Positions 33,712-46,337 are shown, numbered from the stretch's first letter. The stretch is DNA of 64,000 nucleotides from JASHSH01 sp036490215 (GCA_036490215.1 DASXEH010000003.1:74911-138910); one strand, 5' to 3'. The notes: generated from the sequence alone by a model not told the origin. Translations and numbers: made by a program.

Positions 33712-35253
33712 GTGCCCTCCGAGCCCGATGATTTCGGCGACATGCCGGCGATCCCCATGCGACCCATCTATGCGGTCGCGGCGTTGATTCTGGGCACGGC
33801 GATTCTGCGCATGATCGTTGCCAGCACCACCGGGCTCGGCATCGACGAAAGCTACATGACGGCGCTGGCGCGGCAAATTCAGCTCGGCTATTTCGACCAC
33901 CCGCCACTCGCCTGGTGGATCACTTGGGGCGCCGAACAGCTCTTTCGCAGCGAAGCGAATTGGGTTGTGCGTCTGCCTTTTGTGGTGCTGTTCGCCGCGA
34001 CGACCTGGGCGATGTACGGTTTCGCCGCAGCGCTGTTCGGTGCGCGCGCGGGACTGTGGGCGGCCGTACTGCTCAATCTCGTGCCTGTGCTGGGCGTGAC
34101 CACCGCGACCTGGGTTCTGCCCGACGGGCCATTGGTTTTGATGCTGCTCTGCGCGGGCATTTGTCTCGTTCGCGCTTTAGATGGCAAAAGCGGCAACGCA
34201 ACGCTGTGGTGGCTGCTGACCGGCATCTGTGCCGGCCTTGCGCTGCTGTCCAAATACTCCGCGGTGCTGATCGTCGCCGGCGTGTTCTTCTTCCTGCTGA
34301 CGACACCGACGAAACGCTTTTGGCTGGCGCGGCCGCAGCCCTATATGGCGGGCATCGTCGCGGTGCTGATTTTCGCGCCTGTGATCATTTGGAATCTGGA
34401 TCACGGCTTCGCGTCCTTCGCATTCCAGGGCGGACGCGCGACCGGCGCGCAATGGCATCCCGGCCGTGTCTTCCAAGTGCTGGGTGGCGAAGCCCTGTTC
34501 CTGTTGCCCTGGATCTGGCTCCTGCTGATCCTGCAGCTGATCGGCGCATTGACGCGGGGACCAAGCGACGAGCGCCGCTGGCTGTGCGCGTGGCTAGGCG
34601 TGATCCCGGTCATTCTCTTCGCGCTGGTGGCGGCATGGTCGCCGCATCGCGTGCTCTATCACTGGGCCGCGCCCGGCTACATGATGTTGCTGCCCTTGGC
34701 CGGCCATTGGATCGCGCGCCACATCGATCAACTATGGCTCCGCCGCGCGATCGCGATGACGGCGACCTTCGTCGTCATTCTGCTCGCGATCTTCGCCACG
34801 CAGTTGCACTTCAACTACATGCCGGCTGTACTCGGCGACCCGTGGACGAATAAACATCCAGACTCCGACGCCGTCGACTGGACCGATCTGCGCGCCTCGC
34901 TCGCTCAACAGAACCTGCTGGACGATCATCACTTCGTCGCCTCCACCCGCTGGCTCCAGGCCGGCAAATACGATTATGCGGTGGGCGGCACGATTCCGGT
35001 GGTCGTGCTCGACACCGATGATCGCGAATACGGGATCGAGCATCCGATGAGCAGCGTTGCCGGCCGCGACGGCATCATCGTCGATCCGCAGATGACTTTG
35101 GCCGAGATTCAGCAGCGCTACGGGAAGATGTTCGCCTCGATCGAACCCCTGCCGGTTGTGACTTTGAACCACGCCGGCCAGCCGATGATGACCCTGAATT
35201 TGTTTATGGGGCACGGGTTTCAACCACCGCAGGCGGCGGCCAGCGCTCAATAA
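33712..35253 (+). CDS. Membrane glycosyltransferase, GT39/ArnT-like (PMT_2 family)
   Basis: A 513-aa protein with about ten membrane helices. It starts at GTG 33712 (ATG codons follow at 33741 and 33756). The first periplasmic loop carries the family's acidic site, GIDESYMTALARQIQLGYFDHPPLAWW, where DE and the DHPP element resemble polyprenyl-phosphate-sugar transferases. The C-terminal 110 residues are soluble. It probably transfers a sugar from an undecaprenyl or dolichyl-type phosphate carrier to lipid A, a glycan or a protein. It is divergent from the FAD oxidase. Confidence 0.85.
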   Translation: MPSEPDDFGDMPAIPMRPIYAVAALILGTAILRMIVASTTGLGIDESYMTALARQIQLGYFDHPPLAWWITWGAEQLFRSEANWVVRLPFVVLFAATTWAMYGFAAALFGARAGLWAAVLLNLVPVLGVTTATWVLPDGPLVLMLLCAGICLVRALDGKSGNATLWWLLTGICAGLALLSKYSAVLIVAGVFFFLLTTPTKRFWLARPQPYMAGIVAVLIFAPVIIWNLDHGFASFAFQGGRATGAQWHPGRVFQVLGGEALFLLPWIWLLLILQLIGALTRGPSDERRWLCAWLGVIPVILFALVAAWSPHRVLYHWAAPGYMMLLPLAGHWIARHIDQLWLRRAIAMTATFVVILLAIFATQLHFNYMPAVLGDPWTNKHPDSDAVDWTDLRASLAQQNLLDDHHFVASTRWLQAGKYDYAVGGTIPVVVLDTDDREYGIEHPMSSVAGRDGIIVDPQMTLAEIQQRYGKMFASIEPLPVVTLNHAGQPMMTLNLFMGHGFQPPQAAASAQ

Positions 35254-35376
35254 AGCGCCAATCAAGTTAATCCTTTGGCGGGGCTCGCACCGCACAAATC
35301 CCTTGCAGGCGGTGGTTTTGGCGCTATATTCACGCCCATCATAAATACCTGTCGTCCTGTCGTAAGACGGGGTTGC

Positions 35377-35404
35377 AAGGTGGGCTCAACGGCCCGCCTT
35401 TTTT
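35377..35404 (+). terminator. Terminator-like hairpin in the rimP leader (candidate attenuator)
   Basis: AAGGTGGGC (35377-35385) pairs over nine positions (one G-T) with GCCCGCCTT (35392-35400) and is followed by TTTTGTT. It lies 25 bases before rimP and about 120 after the glycosyltransferase stop. Either it ends the upstream gene, or it sits inside the leader of the rimP-nusA operon, where terminator/antiterminator leaders are known in proteobacteria. Confidence 0.65.
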
Positions 35405-35428
35405 GTTACTCGGGAGCCTTTTGCGTCG

Positions 35429-35920
35429 ATGTCGCTGGTCGATCGTTTGACCGCTTTGACTGAACCCATGCTCGAAGGCATGGGTTATGCGCTGGTGCGT
35501 GTACATCTGTCTGCCAGCCGCCGGCCGACGCTGCAGGTGATGGCCGAGCGCCGCGACGGGCAGCCGATGTCGGTCGAGGACTGCACCGCGATCAGCCGCA
35601 ACCTTTCAGCGATGCTCGACGTCGAAGATCCGATCCCCGATGCCTACGACCTTGAAGTCACCTCGCCCGGTCTCGACCGGCCGCTGGTGCGCCCCGAGGA
35701 TTACGATCGTTTCACCGGCGCCCTGGCGATGGTCGAAGTGCGTAATGCTGAGGATGGCCGCCGCAAGAAGTTCAAGGGCCACCTGCTCGGCCGCAACGCC
35801 GATGGCGCGATCCGCATGCAGGTCGACGAAGACGAAGTGATCATTCCGCTTACCGAAGTGTCGAAGGCTAAGCTTGTGCCCGATGACGCCACCCTCGCCG
35901 CCGCATTGCGCCGGCACTGA
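35429..35920 (+). CDS. rimP: Ribosome maturation factor RimP
   Basis: A 163-aa 30S maturation protein. Family signatures are ALTEPMLEGMGYALVRVHLS, SVEDCTAISRNLSAMLDVEDPIPDAYDLEVTSPGLDRPL (the diagnostic 'EVSSPGLDRPL'-type motif), and a C-terminal Sm-like beta-barrel (FKGHLLGRN, EVIIPLTEVSKAKLVP). It binds pre-30S and assists pseudoknot formation. It is the first gene of the rimP-nusA-ylxR-infB-rbfA-truB-rpsO-pnp run. Confidence 0.96.
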   Translation: MSLVDRLTALTEPMLEGMGYALVRVHLSASRRPTLQVMAERRDGQPMSVEDCTAISRNLSAMLDVEDPIPDAYDLEVTSPGLDRPLVRPEDYDRFTGALAMVEVRNAEDGRRKKFKGHLLGRNADGAIRMQVDEDEVIIPLTEVSKAKLVPDDATLAAALRRH

Positions 35921-35943
35921 TTCAACTGAAGAAGATAAACACC

Positions 35944-37494
<1,551 letters not shown>

Positions 37495-37518
37495 GCGGAG
37501 GCCGAGGCTGGGCGCACC

Positions 37519-38211
37519 GTGCTCGCCGAACCTGACGATAAGATGATCGATCGCGACGCGCCCGTGCCGGATGCGGACGTGGCCGAGGTTGAAGAGGTGG
37601 TCGAGGTTGAAGAAACCGGGCCGCTGCGCCGCTGTCTGGTGACAGGCGAGAGCCTGCCGGTCGAGCGGATGGTGCGGTTTGTGATCGGCCCCGACAGCAG
37701 CGTCGTTCCCGATCTCGAAGCGCGACTGCCGGGCCGGGGTATGTGGCTGACGGCGCGGCGCGATGTGGTTGAGACGGCGCTGGCCAAGCGCGCGTTTACG
37801 CGGGCGGCACGACGTCCGGTGGAAGCGCCGAGCGATCTGGCCAACCGGATCGAAGCGTTGTTGGTGAAGCGCTGCATAGAATTTTTGGGTTTGGCGCGTC
37901 GCGCCGAGCATATTGAGGCGGGTTTCGATCAGGTGCGTGCGGTGCTGGCCAAGGCGCCGCGCGGTGTGCTGGTCGAGGCGGCTGACGGAGCGGAAGACGG
38001 TCGCGGCAAGTTGCGCGCTCTGGCGCCGCACGTGCCGATGGTCGATATTCTGACCGGCGAAGAATTAGGTGCCGCCTTCGGGCGCGAGCGTTTCGTCCAT
38101 ATTTTGCTGGCGCCAGGCCGTTTGGCCGACCGGCTGCGGGCGGAGGCGGAACGTCTTTCGGGGTTCAGAGTTGCTGCGAATGCGGCCGGACATGCGTCCG
38201 GGCGCCAATGA
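37519..38211 (+). CDS. YlxR (DUF448) RNA-binding protein with L7Ae-like C-terminal domain
   Basis: A 230-aa protein starting at GTG 37519 (ATG at 37543 is an alternative). After an acidic leader of about 35 residues comes the YlxR domain (GPLRRCLVTGESLPVERMVRFVIGPD, GRGMWLTARRDVVETALAKRAFTRAARR). From residue about 110 an L7Ae/L30e-like RNA-binding fold follows (LLVKRCIEFLGLARRAEHIEAGFDQVRAVL, PMVDILTGEELGAAFGRERFVHILL). This two-domain form between nusA and infB is typical of alphaproteobacteria. Confidence 0.92.
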   Translation: MLAEPDDKMIDRDAPVPDADVAEVEEVVEVEETGPLRRCLVTGESLPVERMVRFVIGPDSSVVPDLEARLPGRGMWLTARRDVVETALAKRAFTRAARRPVEAPSDLANRIEALLVKRCIEFLGLARRAEHIEAGFDQVRAVLAKAPRGVLVEAADGAEDGRGKLRALAPHVPMVDILTGEELGAAFGRERFVHILLAPGRLADRLRAEAERLSGFRVAANAAGHASGRQ

Positions 38212-38234
38212 TTTAATTAGGTGAAGTCGAACCG

Positions 38235-40733
38235 ATGGCTGACACGAATACGCCGATCAAACGGACGCCGGGTAAATTGGAGCTGAAGAAGACGGTGGAG
38301 ACCGGACAGGTCCGCCAGAGCTTCTCGCATGGCCGCTCCAAGGTGGTGACCGTCGAGGTGAAGAAGAAGCGCACCTTTGCGCAAGGCGCCGGCGGCGTGT
38401 TGCAAGAGGTGAAGGAACTGCCGCGCGCACCGGAAGTCGAGGTCGCGCCCGCGCCGGAAGTCATCGAAGCCGCACGCGCCCATCTGCATGATCTGACGAC
38501 CGGCGAAAAGGCCGCACGCGCCCGTGCGCTACAAGACGCTTTGGAAACGCAGCGCGTCGAGGAAGAGGCGCGCAAGAACGCGCCGCCGCCCGCCGTCGAA
38601 GAGCCGGTGGCACCTGCCTCCGAGCCGGCCCCGCAAACCGCAGCGCCGGCCGTAGCCGCTGCATCGACCGCCGAGGCCTCGCCCGAGGCGAAGGCGAAGA
38701 CTGACGCCAAGGCCAAGACCGTTACCCCGGTTGCAGGCGCGCGCGCCGTCGTTGCCGAAGAGGAAGAAGAAGGTCCGGCGCGTCCACGCCGCACCGCCGC
38801 CCATCGCCCGCCGGCTGCCACCAAGCGCGCCGAGCCGCGTCGCCGCGAAGGCAAATTGACCGTCACCGCCGCACTGGACGAGGACGATCGCAGCGAACGC
38901 GGCCGTTCGCTGGCCGCGGTCAAGCGCGCCCGCGAGCGCGAGCGTCAGAAGCAGATCGGTAAACCGGCGGAGAAGGTTTTGCGCGAAGTCACCATTCCGG
39001 AAACCATCACCGTCCAGGAACTCGCCAACCGCATGGCCGAGCGCAGCGTCGACGTGATCAAGTCGCTGATGAAGATGGGCGTGATGGCGACCATCAATCA
39101 GCCGATCGATGCCGACACTGCCGAATTGGTAGTGGCCGAATTCGGCCATACGGCGAAGCGCGTGTCCGAGGCCGATATCGAAGTGGGCCTGGGCGAGCAC
39201 ACCGACGAAGACGTGCATCTGGTCGCGCGTCCGCCGGTCGTCACCGTCATGGGCCATGTCGACCACGGCAAGACCTCGCTGCTCGACGCGCTGCGCTCGA
39301 CCGACGTGGCCGCGGGCGAAGCCGGTGGCATCACACAGCATATCGGTGCGTATCAAGTGACCCTGGCCGGTGGCCAGCACATCACCTTCATCGATACGCC
39401 CGGCCACGAAGCTTTCACCGCCATGCGCGCGCGCGGTGCGCAGGCGACGGATATCGTCGTGCTGGTGGTGGCGGCCGATGACGGCATCATGCCGCAGACG
39501 GTGGAAGCCATCCGCCATGCCCGCGCCGCCAAGGCGCCGATCATCGTGGCGATCAACAAGATCGACAAGCCCGGCGCCAATGCGCAGAAGGTGCGTCAGG
39601 AACTGTTGCAGCACGAGTTGGTGACCGAAGAGTTGGGCGGCGACATTCTGGCCGTCGAAGTCTCGGCCAAGAACAAGACCAACCTCGACAAGCTCGAAGA
39701 AGCGATTCTGCTGCAGGCCGAAATTCTCGACTTGAAGGCCAATCCCGAGCGCGCCTCGCAAGGTGTGGTGATCGAAGCCAAGATGGAACGCGGCCGTGGC
39801 ACCGTGGCCACCGTGTTGGTCCAGAAAGGCACGCTGCGTTCGGGTGATCTGTTCGTCGCCGGTTCGGAATGGGGCCGCGTCCGCGCGCTCTATGACGACC
39901 GCGGTAACAAGGTCGAAGAAGCCGGTCCCGCGATGCCGGTCGAAGTGTTGGGTCTTCAGGGCACGCCGGCCGCGGGCGATGACTTCATCGTCGTCGATAC
40001 CGAAGCGCGCGCCCGCGAAGTGGCCGACTATCGCCAGCGCAAAGAACGCGAAGCAAAGGTTGCGGCCTCGGTCCGCGGCACACTCGACCAGATGTTCTCC
40101 AAGATCAGCACCGGCGAAGCGAAAGATCTGCCTGTCGTGGTCAAGGGCGACGTGCAGGGCTCGGTGGAAGCCATTGCGTCCACCTTGGAGAAGCTGGGCA
40201 ACGACAGCGTCAAGGTGCGCGTGCTGCACGCGGCCGTGGGCGGCATCAACGAATCCGACATCACGCTGGCCAAGGCATCCGGTGCGCTGGTGATCGGCTT
40301 CAACGTCCGCGCCAATCCGCAGGCCCGCGAAATGAGCCGTCGCGACGGGATCGAAATCCGCTACTACTCGATCATCTACGACCTGTCGGAAGACGTCAAA
40401 AAGGCCCTCACCGGCATGCTGGCGCCGACGCTGCGGGAACGCTTCCTGGGCAACGCCGAAATCCGCGAGGTGTTCTCGATCTCCAAGATCGGCCGCGTCG
40501 CCGGCTGTATGGTGACCGAAGGCCAGATCAAGCGCGGCGGCAAGGTGCGCCTGCTGCGCGACAACGTCGTGATCTACGAAGGCGCGCTCGGCCAGCTCAA
40601 GCGCTTCAAGGACGATGTCCGCGAAGTGCGCGAAGGCTATGAGTGCGGCGTGTCGCTCGAGAACTACAACGACATCCAGAAGGGTGACGTGATCGAGTGC
40701 TTCGAGATGGAAGAAGTCGCCGGCGTTCTGTAA
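38235..40733 (+). CDS. infB: Translation initiation factor IF-2
   Basis: An 832-aa GTPase that brings initiator fMet-tRNA to the 30S subunit. A long Ala/Glu/Arg-rich N-terminal region (residues about 45-230) precedes the IF2-N helical domain. G1 is MGHVDHGKTS (near 338), G3 DTPGHEAFTAMRARG, and G4 NKIDKPGANAQKV (near 440). The C-terminal barrels and the fMet-binding domain end in GYECGVSLENYNDIQKGDVIECFEMEEV. Length is normal for alphaproteobacteria. Confidence 0.97.
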   Translation: MADTNTPIKRTPGKLELKKTVETGQVRQSFSHGRSKVVTVEVKKKRTFAQGAGGVLQEVKELPRAPEVEVAPAPEVIEAARAHLHDLTTGEKAARARALQDALETQRVEEEARKNAPPPAVEEPVAPASEPAPQTAAPAVAAASTAEASPEAKAKTDAKAKTVTPVAGARAVVAEEEEEGPARPRRTAAHRPPAATKRAEPRRREGKLTVTAALDEDDRSERGRSLAAVKRARERERQKQIGKPAEKVLREVTIPETITVQELANRMAERSVDVIKSLMKMGVMATINQPIDADTAELVVAEFGHTAKRVSEADIEVGLGEHTDEDVHLVARPPVVTVMGHVDHGKTSLLDALRSTDVAAGEAGGITQHIGAYQVTLAGGQHITFIDTPGHEAFTAMRARGAQATDIVVLVVAADDGIMPQTVEAIRHARAAKAPIIVAINKIDKPGANAQKVRQELLQHELVTEELGGDILAVEVSAKNKTNLDKLEEAILLQAEILDLKANPERASQGVVIEAKMERGRGTVATVLVQKGTLRSGDLFVAGSEWGRVRALYDDRGNKVEEAGPAMPVEVLGLQGTPAAGDDFIVVDTEARAREVADYRQRKEREAKVAASVRGTLDQMFSKISTGEAKDLPVVVKGDVQGSVEAIASTLEKLGNDSVKVRVLHAAVGGINESDITLAKASGALVIGFNVRANPQAREMSRRDGIEIRYYSIIYDLSEDVKKALTGMLAPTLRERFLGNAEIREVFSISKIGRVAGCMVTEGQIKRGGKVRLLRDNVVIYEGALGQLKRFKDDVREVREGYECGVSLENYNDIQKGDVIECFEMEEVAGVL

Positions 40734-40745
40734 CGGCGACACCGC

Positions 40746-40772
40746 TTCCCCTCCCCCATGAGGGGAGGGGAA
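40746..40772. terminator. Polypyrimidine/polypurine hairpin between infB and rbfA
   Basis: A perfect 11-bp stem, TTCCCCTCCCC (40746-40756) with GGGGAGGGGAA (40762-40772), closes a five-base CATGA loop. No U-run follows, so a processing or 3'-protection role, or a dispersed repeat, is more likely than full termination inside this operon. It is similar in make-up to the hairpin at 4268-4293. Confidence 0.5.
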
Positions 40773-40788
40773 CTGGTTTGAGGTGCCT

Positions 40789-41235
40789 ATGGCTCAGTCC
40801 CGCAAACGTAGCGGCAGCAAAGCGAGCAATGCGGCCGGCGTGCCGCGCAGTCAGCGCCAGCTTCGTGTCGGCGAGGAATTGCGCCACGTGCTCGCACGCG
40901 TTCTTGAACGCGGCGAAATCCGCGACCCCGACGTGGCCGGCCGCCACATCACCGTGACCGAGGTGACCGTCAGCCCCGATCTGCGCCAGGCGACCGTGTT
41001 CGTCGTGCCGCTGGGCGGCGGCGATACCGGGCCGCTCCTCGCCGGATTGAAACGTACGGTGCCTTTCCTGCGTCACGAGGTCGCACGTCAGGTGCAGCTT
41101 CGCGTCGTGCCCGATTTTTCATTCCAGGCCGACAGGTCCTTCGACCAGGCGGAACGGATCGAGCAGATTCTCAACAGCCCGGACGTGCGTCGCGATCTGA
41201 GCGGTGACGAGCCGGATGAGTCGGATGGGTCGTAA
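40789..41235 (+). CDS. rbfA: Ribosome-binding factor A
   Basis: A 148-aa 30S-maturation and cold-adaptation factor. ATG 40789 follows GAGG closely; a GTG two codons earlier is possible. The N-terminus is basic (SRKRSGSKASNAAGVPRSQRQLRVGEELRHVL). The KH-type fold is recognised by DVAGRHITVTEVTVSPDLRQATVFVVPLG and VARQVQLRVVPDFSFQADRSFDQAERIEQIL, where RxxPxLxFxxDxSxxxxxxI is the RbfA hallmark. The acidic tail overlaps the truB start. Confidence 0.95.
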   Translation: MAQSRKRSGSKASNAAGVPRSQRQLRVGEELRHVLARVLERGEIRDPDVAGRHITVTEVTVSPDLRQATVFVVPLGGGDTGPLLAGLKRTVPFLRHEVARQVQLRVVPDFSFQADRSFDQAERIEQILNSPDVRRDLSGDEPDESDGS

Positions 41236-42142
41236 GCGGACCGGACTGCCGATCAACGGCTGGGTCGTTCTCGACAAACCGCTCGGCTTGAGCTCAGCCC
41301 AGGCCGTGGCTGCCGTGCGCCGCACCACCGGCGCGGCCAAAGCCGGTCATGGTGGCACGCTCGATCCGCTGGCCACAGGTATCCTGCCAATAGCGCTCGG
41401 TGAAGCGACCAAGACCGTCTCCTTCGTGATGGACGGGGCCAAGACCTATCGTTTCCGCGCTCAATGGGGCGAAAGTCGCTCAACTGACGACAATGAGGGT
41501 GAAATTGTGGGGATAAGTCCGAATCGCCCCACTAAAGAGGCGATTTTGGGCGTTCTGCCTCGGTTTGAAGGCAATATCGAGCAGATTCCCCCCGTATTCT
41601 CGGCCCTGAAGGTCGATGGCGAGCGTGCTTATGCCCTGGCTCGGGCCGGAAATGCCCCCGAACTGGCCCCCAGGCGGGTCCAAATCGACAAAATTACCCT
41701 TTTGGCGACAGAAACCGATTGGGCGGACTTCGAAGTCCGCTGCGGCAAGGGAACCTATATCCGCTCGCTGGCCCGCGACCTGGGTCAGGCGCTCGGAACC
41801 CTCGCTTTCGTCGCCGAATTACGCCGGACAGCCTGTGGACCGTTCACGGAAATCCAAGCGATTTCACTGGATACGCTAGGGGTGTTTGTGCATAGTGCCG
41901 CGTCCTTTGTCCTACCTGTCGCGACCGCGCTGGACGACATCCCGGCCCTGGCCGTGACAGAGGACGAGGCGCAATGCCTTAGCCGCGGACAGCCTATTCC
42001 GGTCCTTGGACCGGATGGCATCCGTGTTTCCGCAGCGAACCTTCGCGACACTGTCGTGCGGGTACAGACCGCGGACCGGCTGGTGGCATTGGCCCGTATC
42101 GACGACGACATGGTGCGTCCCGTGCGGGTTCTTCATCTCTAG
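41216..42142 (+). CDS. truB: tRNA pseudouridine55 synthase TruB
   Basis: A 308-aa enzyme that isomerises U55 in the T-loop of tRNAs. The catalytic aspartate is in GHGGTLDPLATGILPIALGEATK. Other family segments are INGWVVLDKPLGLSSAQAV and VRCGKGTYIRSLARDLGQALG. The start is uncertain among GTG 41204, ATG 41216 and ATG 41225, all within the rbfA 3' end; 41216 is taken. A C-terminal PUA-like part holds the segment QCLSRGQPIPVLGPDG. Coupled to rbfA by overlap. Confidence 0.96.
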   Translation: MSRMGRKRTGLPINGWVVLDKPLGLSSAQAVAAVRRTTGAAKAGHGGTLDPLATGILPIALGEATKTVSFVMDGAKTYRFRAQWGESRSTDDNEGEIVGISPNRPTKEAILGVLPRFEGNIEQIPPVFSALKVDGERAYALARAGNAPELAPRRVQIDKITLLATETDWADFEVRCGKGTYIRSLARDLGQALGTLAFVAELRRTACGPFTEIQAISLDTLGVFVHSAASFVLPVATALDDIPALAVTEDEAQCLSRGQPIPVLGPDGIRVSAANLRDTVVRVQTADRLVALARIDDDMVRPVRVLHL

Positions 42143-42159
42143 CATTTGAGGAGTACTCG

Positions 42160-42429
42160 ATGTCGATCACCGCAGAGCGGAAGCAAGAGCTTATCCGCGA
42201 ATACGCCACTAAAGTGTCCGATACGGGTTCGCCCGAAGTACAGGTTGCCATCCTGTCCGAGCGTATCAAGAACCTGACGGACCATCTCAAGGGTCATAAC
42301 AAGGATTTCCATTCGCGCCGCGGCCTCCTGATCATGGTGGGCCAGCGTCGTCGGATGCTCGACTACCTCAAGGCGACAGATGCCAAGCGCTACGATCAGC
42401 TGATCGAGCGTCTGGGCCTGCGCCGCTAA
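42160..42429 (+). CDS. rpsO: 30S ribosomal protein S15
   Basis: An 89-aa primary-binding 30S protein. It is nearly canonical throughout: SITAERKQELIREYATK, DTGSPEVQVAILSERIKNLTDHLKGHNKDFHSRRGLL, and GQRRRMLDYLKATDAKRYDQLIERLGLRR. A GAGGAG ribosome-binding site precedes ATG 42160. It lies between truB and pnp, the usual order, with a processing-type hairpin after it. Confidence 0.98.
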   Translation: MSITAERKQELIREYATKVSDTGSPEVQVAILSERIKNLTDHLKGHNKDFHSRRGLLIMVGQRRRMLDYLKATDAKRYDQLIERLGLRR

Positions 42430-42457
42430 CGATGGCATGACGGCACCCTGGCATTCA

Positions 42458-42474
42458 CGGACCAGCTCGGTCCG
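42458..42474 (+). promoter_or_regulatory. Hairpin in rpsO-pnp spacer (possible RNase III/PNPase control site)
   Basis: CGGACC (42458-42463) pairs with GGTCCG (42469-42474) around a five-base loop, in the 168-nt rpsO-pnp spacer. In enterobacteria the pnp leader folds into a stem cut by RNase III, allowing PNPase to repress its own mRNA. This short stem is in the equivalent place, but no longer duplex is obvious by eye. Confidence 0.35.
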
Positions 42475-42597
42475 ACCGCAGGTTCGCATCGACGCGGCGC
42501 GTAATAGCGCTGTGCGATGTGGTCGCGCGGCAGAATGTCGGCGTGTCGGGACCTGGGGCAATCCGGCGCCAGGTTCATCCGAACAAGGAACGAACGA

Positions 42598-44742
<2,145 letters not shown>

Positions 44743-44761
44743 GCCGGGCAGTTGCGGCATC

Positions 44762-44798
44762 AAGCCCCGGGCGGCGTTAACCATTCCGCCCGGGGCTT
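44762..44798 (+). terminator. Strong hairpin terminator after pnp
   Basis: AAGCCCCGGGCGG (44762-44774) is the exact reverse complement of CCGCCCGGGGCTT (44786-44798), with an 11-base loop. There is no U-run, but the 13-bp GC stem 20 bases after the stop most likely marks the end of the eight-gene operon. Confidence 0.75.
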
Positions 44799-44885
44799 CG
44801 ATACGCAGCATGACAGAATGACCGGAACGCCCTATATGACAGGGATGTCGAAGGGTTCTTACCGGCACAAAGGGGAGCAAGCGCT

Positions 44886-46283
44886 GTGAAGTTGCTGAAT
44901 CCTCTGCTGATTTCAGGACGCGAAGTCCTGCCGCTGATCGAAGGCGGCAAGGGCATTTCCGTCTCCAATGGCCAAAGCTCGGGTGCTTGGGCAGCGGCCG
45001 GCGGCGTCGGCACCTTCTCCGGCGTCAACGCCGATTTCTACGACGAACACGGCCATCTGATTCCCGTCCAGTACAAGGGCAAGACCCGTGGCGATCGCCA
45101 CGAAGAATTGATCGCCTATGGTATCCGCGGCGGTATCGCCCAGGCGCGCATCGCGCACGACATGTCGGGCGGCAAGGGCCGCCTGCACATGAACGTGCTG
45201 TGGGAGATGGGCGGCGCCGAGCGCGTGCTGCAAGGTGTCCTCGAAGGCGCGAAGGGCTTGGTGCATGGCGTGACCTGCGGCGCCGGCATGCCCTATCGTC
45301 TCGCCGAACTCTGCGCGCACTACAAAGTGCACTACTACCCGATCGTATCTTCGGCGCGCGCGTTCCGTGCGTTGTGGAAGCGCGCTTATCACAAATTCTC
45401 CGACTGGTTCGGCGCGGTGGTCTACGAAGACCCATGGTTGGCCGGCGGCCATAACGGGCTTTCTAACAGCGAAGACCCGCGCAAGCCGCAAGCACCGCTG
45501 CCGCGCGTGCTGGAACTGCGCCAGGCGATGCGTGAGCTTGGTGTGGCCGAAGCGCCGATCGTGATGGCGGGCGGCGTCTGGTTTTTGCGCGAATGGGCCG
45601 ACTGGCTCGAGAACAAGGATCTGGGCCCCGTGGCTTTCCAGTTCGGTACGCGCCCGCTGGTGACCGAGGAAAGCCCGATCTCGACCGAATGGAAAAAGCG
45701 CCTGTTGCAGTTGAAGGAAGGCGATGTGCTGCTGCACTCGTTCAGCCCGACCGGTTTCTATTCCTCGGCGGTGAAGAACGACTTCCTCAACGAAATGGTC
45801 GAACGCGTCGAGCGCCAGATCGCCTATAGCCCCGAAGCACTGGGCGAGCATTCCGTGGCGCTGCCGATCGGCGCACGCGGCCGCGAAGTCTTTGTGGCGC
45901 CCGGCGACAAGGCCCATGCCGAAGGCTGGGCCAGCCAGGGCTTCACCGAGGCGCTGCGCACGCCCGATTCGACCCTGATTTTCGTGACCCCGGAACGCGC
46001 CGAGCAAATCCGCCGCGACCAGATCGACTGCATGGGCTGCCTCTCGGCCTGCCTGTTCTCGAACTGGTCCCAGGGCGAGACCGGCACCACCGGCAAGAAG
46101 ACCGATCCGCGCAGCTTCTGCATCCAGAAGACCCTGCAGAACATCAGCCATGGCGGCGATGTGGAACACGAACTGATGTTCGCCGGCCACAATGCCTACC
46201 GCTTCGCCTCGGACCCGTTCTATGCCGGCGGCTTCATCCCGACCGTCCGCCAGCTGGTCGATCGGATCGCTACGGGCGATTAA
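44886..46283 (+). CDS. Nitronate monooxygenase / 2-nitropropane dioxygenase-like flavoprotein
   Basis: A 465-aa TIM-barrel FMN protein, longer than the roughly 330-aa core family. Core segments are the N-terminal PLLISGREVLPLIEGGKGISVSNG, HGVTCGAGMPYRLAELC, APIVMAGGVWFLREWADWL, and GPVAFQFGTRPLVTEESPIS, the phosphate-binding end. The extra C-terminal part contains a Cys cluster, DQIDCMGCLSACLFSNW, plus a further Cys (SFCIQKTLQ), which could bind a metal or Fe-S centre. Natural substrate is not predictable. Monocistronic. Confidence 0.82.
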   Translation: MKLLNPLLISGREVLPLIEGGKGISVSNGQSSGAWAAAGGVGTFSGVNADFYDEHGHLIPVQYKGKTRGDRHEELIAYGIRGGIAQARIAHDMSGGKGRLHMNVLWEMGGAERVLQGVLEGAKGLVHGVTCGAGMPYRLAELCAHYKVHYYPIVSSARAFRALWKRAYHKFSDWFGAVVYEDPWLAGGHNGLSNSEDPRKPQAPLPRVLELRQAMRELGVAEAPIVMAGGVWFLREWADWLENKDLGPVAFQFGTRPLVTEESPISTEWKKRLLQLKEGDVLLHSFSPTGFYSSAVKNDFLNEMVERVERQIAYSPEALGEHSVALPIGARGREVFVAPGDKAHAEGWASQGFTEALRTPDSTLIFVTPERAEQIRRDQIDCMGCLSACLFSNWSQGETGTTGKKTDPRSFCIQKTLQNISHGGDVEHELMFAGHNAYRFASDPFYAGGFIPTVRQLVDRIATGD

Positions 46284-46305
46284 CCCAGCGCGGACGCGCG
46301 GTGCC

Positions 46306-46337
46306 GGTCCTTGCGTAAGCGCAGCGAAAGCAGGACC
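46306..46337 (+). terminator. Hairpin after the nitronate monooxygenase-like gene
   Basis: GGTCCTTGC (46306-46314) pairs with GCAGGACC (46330-46337) with one bulged T. The 15-base loop contains the small inner stem GCG-TAA-GCGC. No U-run follows. It separates this gene from irr. Confidence 0.45.

Noticed and set aside
33568..33900. N-terminal extension of the FAD-linked oxidase to 33900
   Set aside because: The extra 111 codons are antisense to the start of the glycosyltransferase gene; ATG 33567 has a ribosome-binding site and starts the family-like sequence.
38529..40742. Very long open frame (737 codons) on the minus strand opposite infB
   Set aside because: It mirrors infB codon by codon and has no family features or ribosome-binding site; long antisense frames are expected from third-position GC bias.
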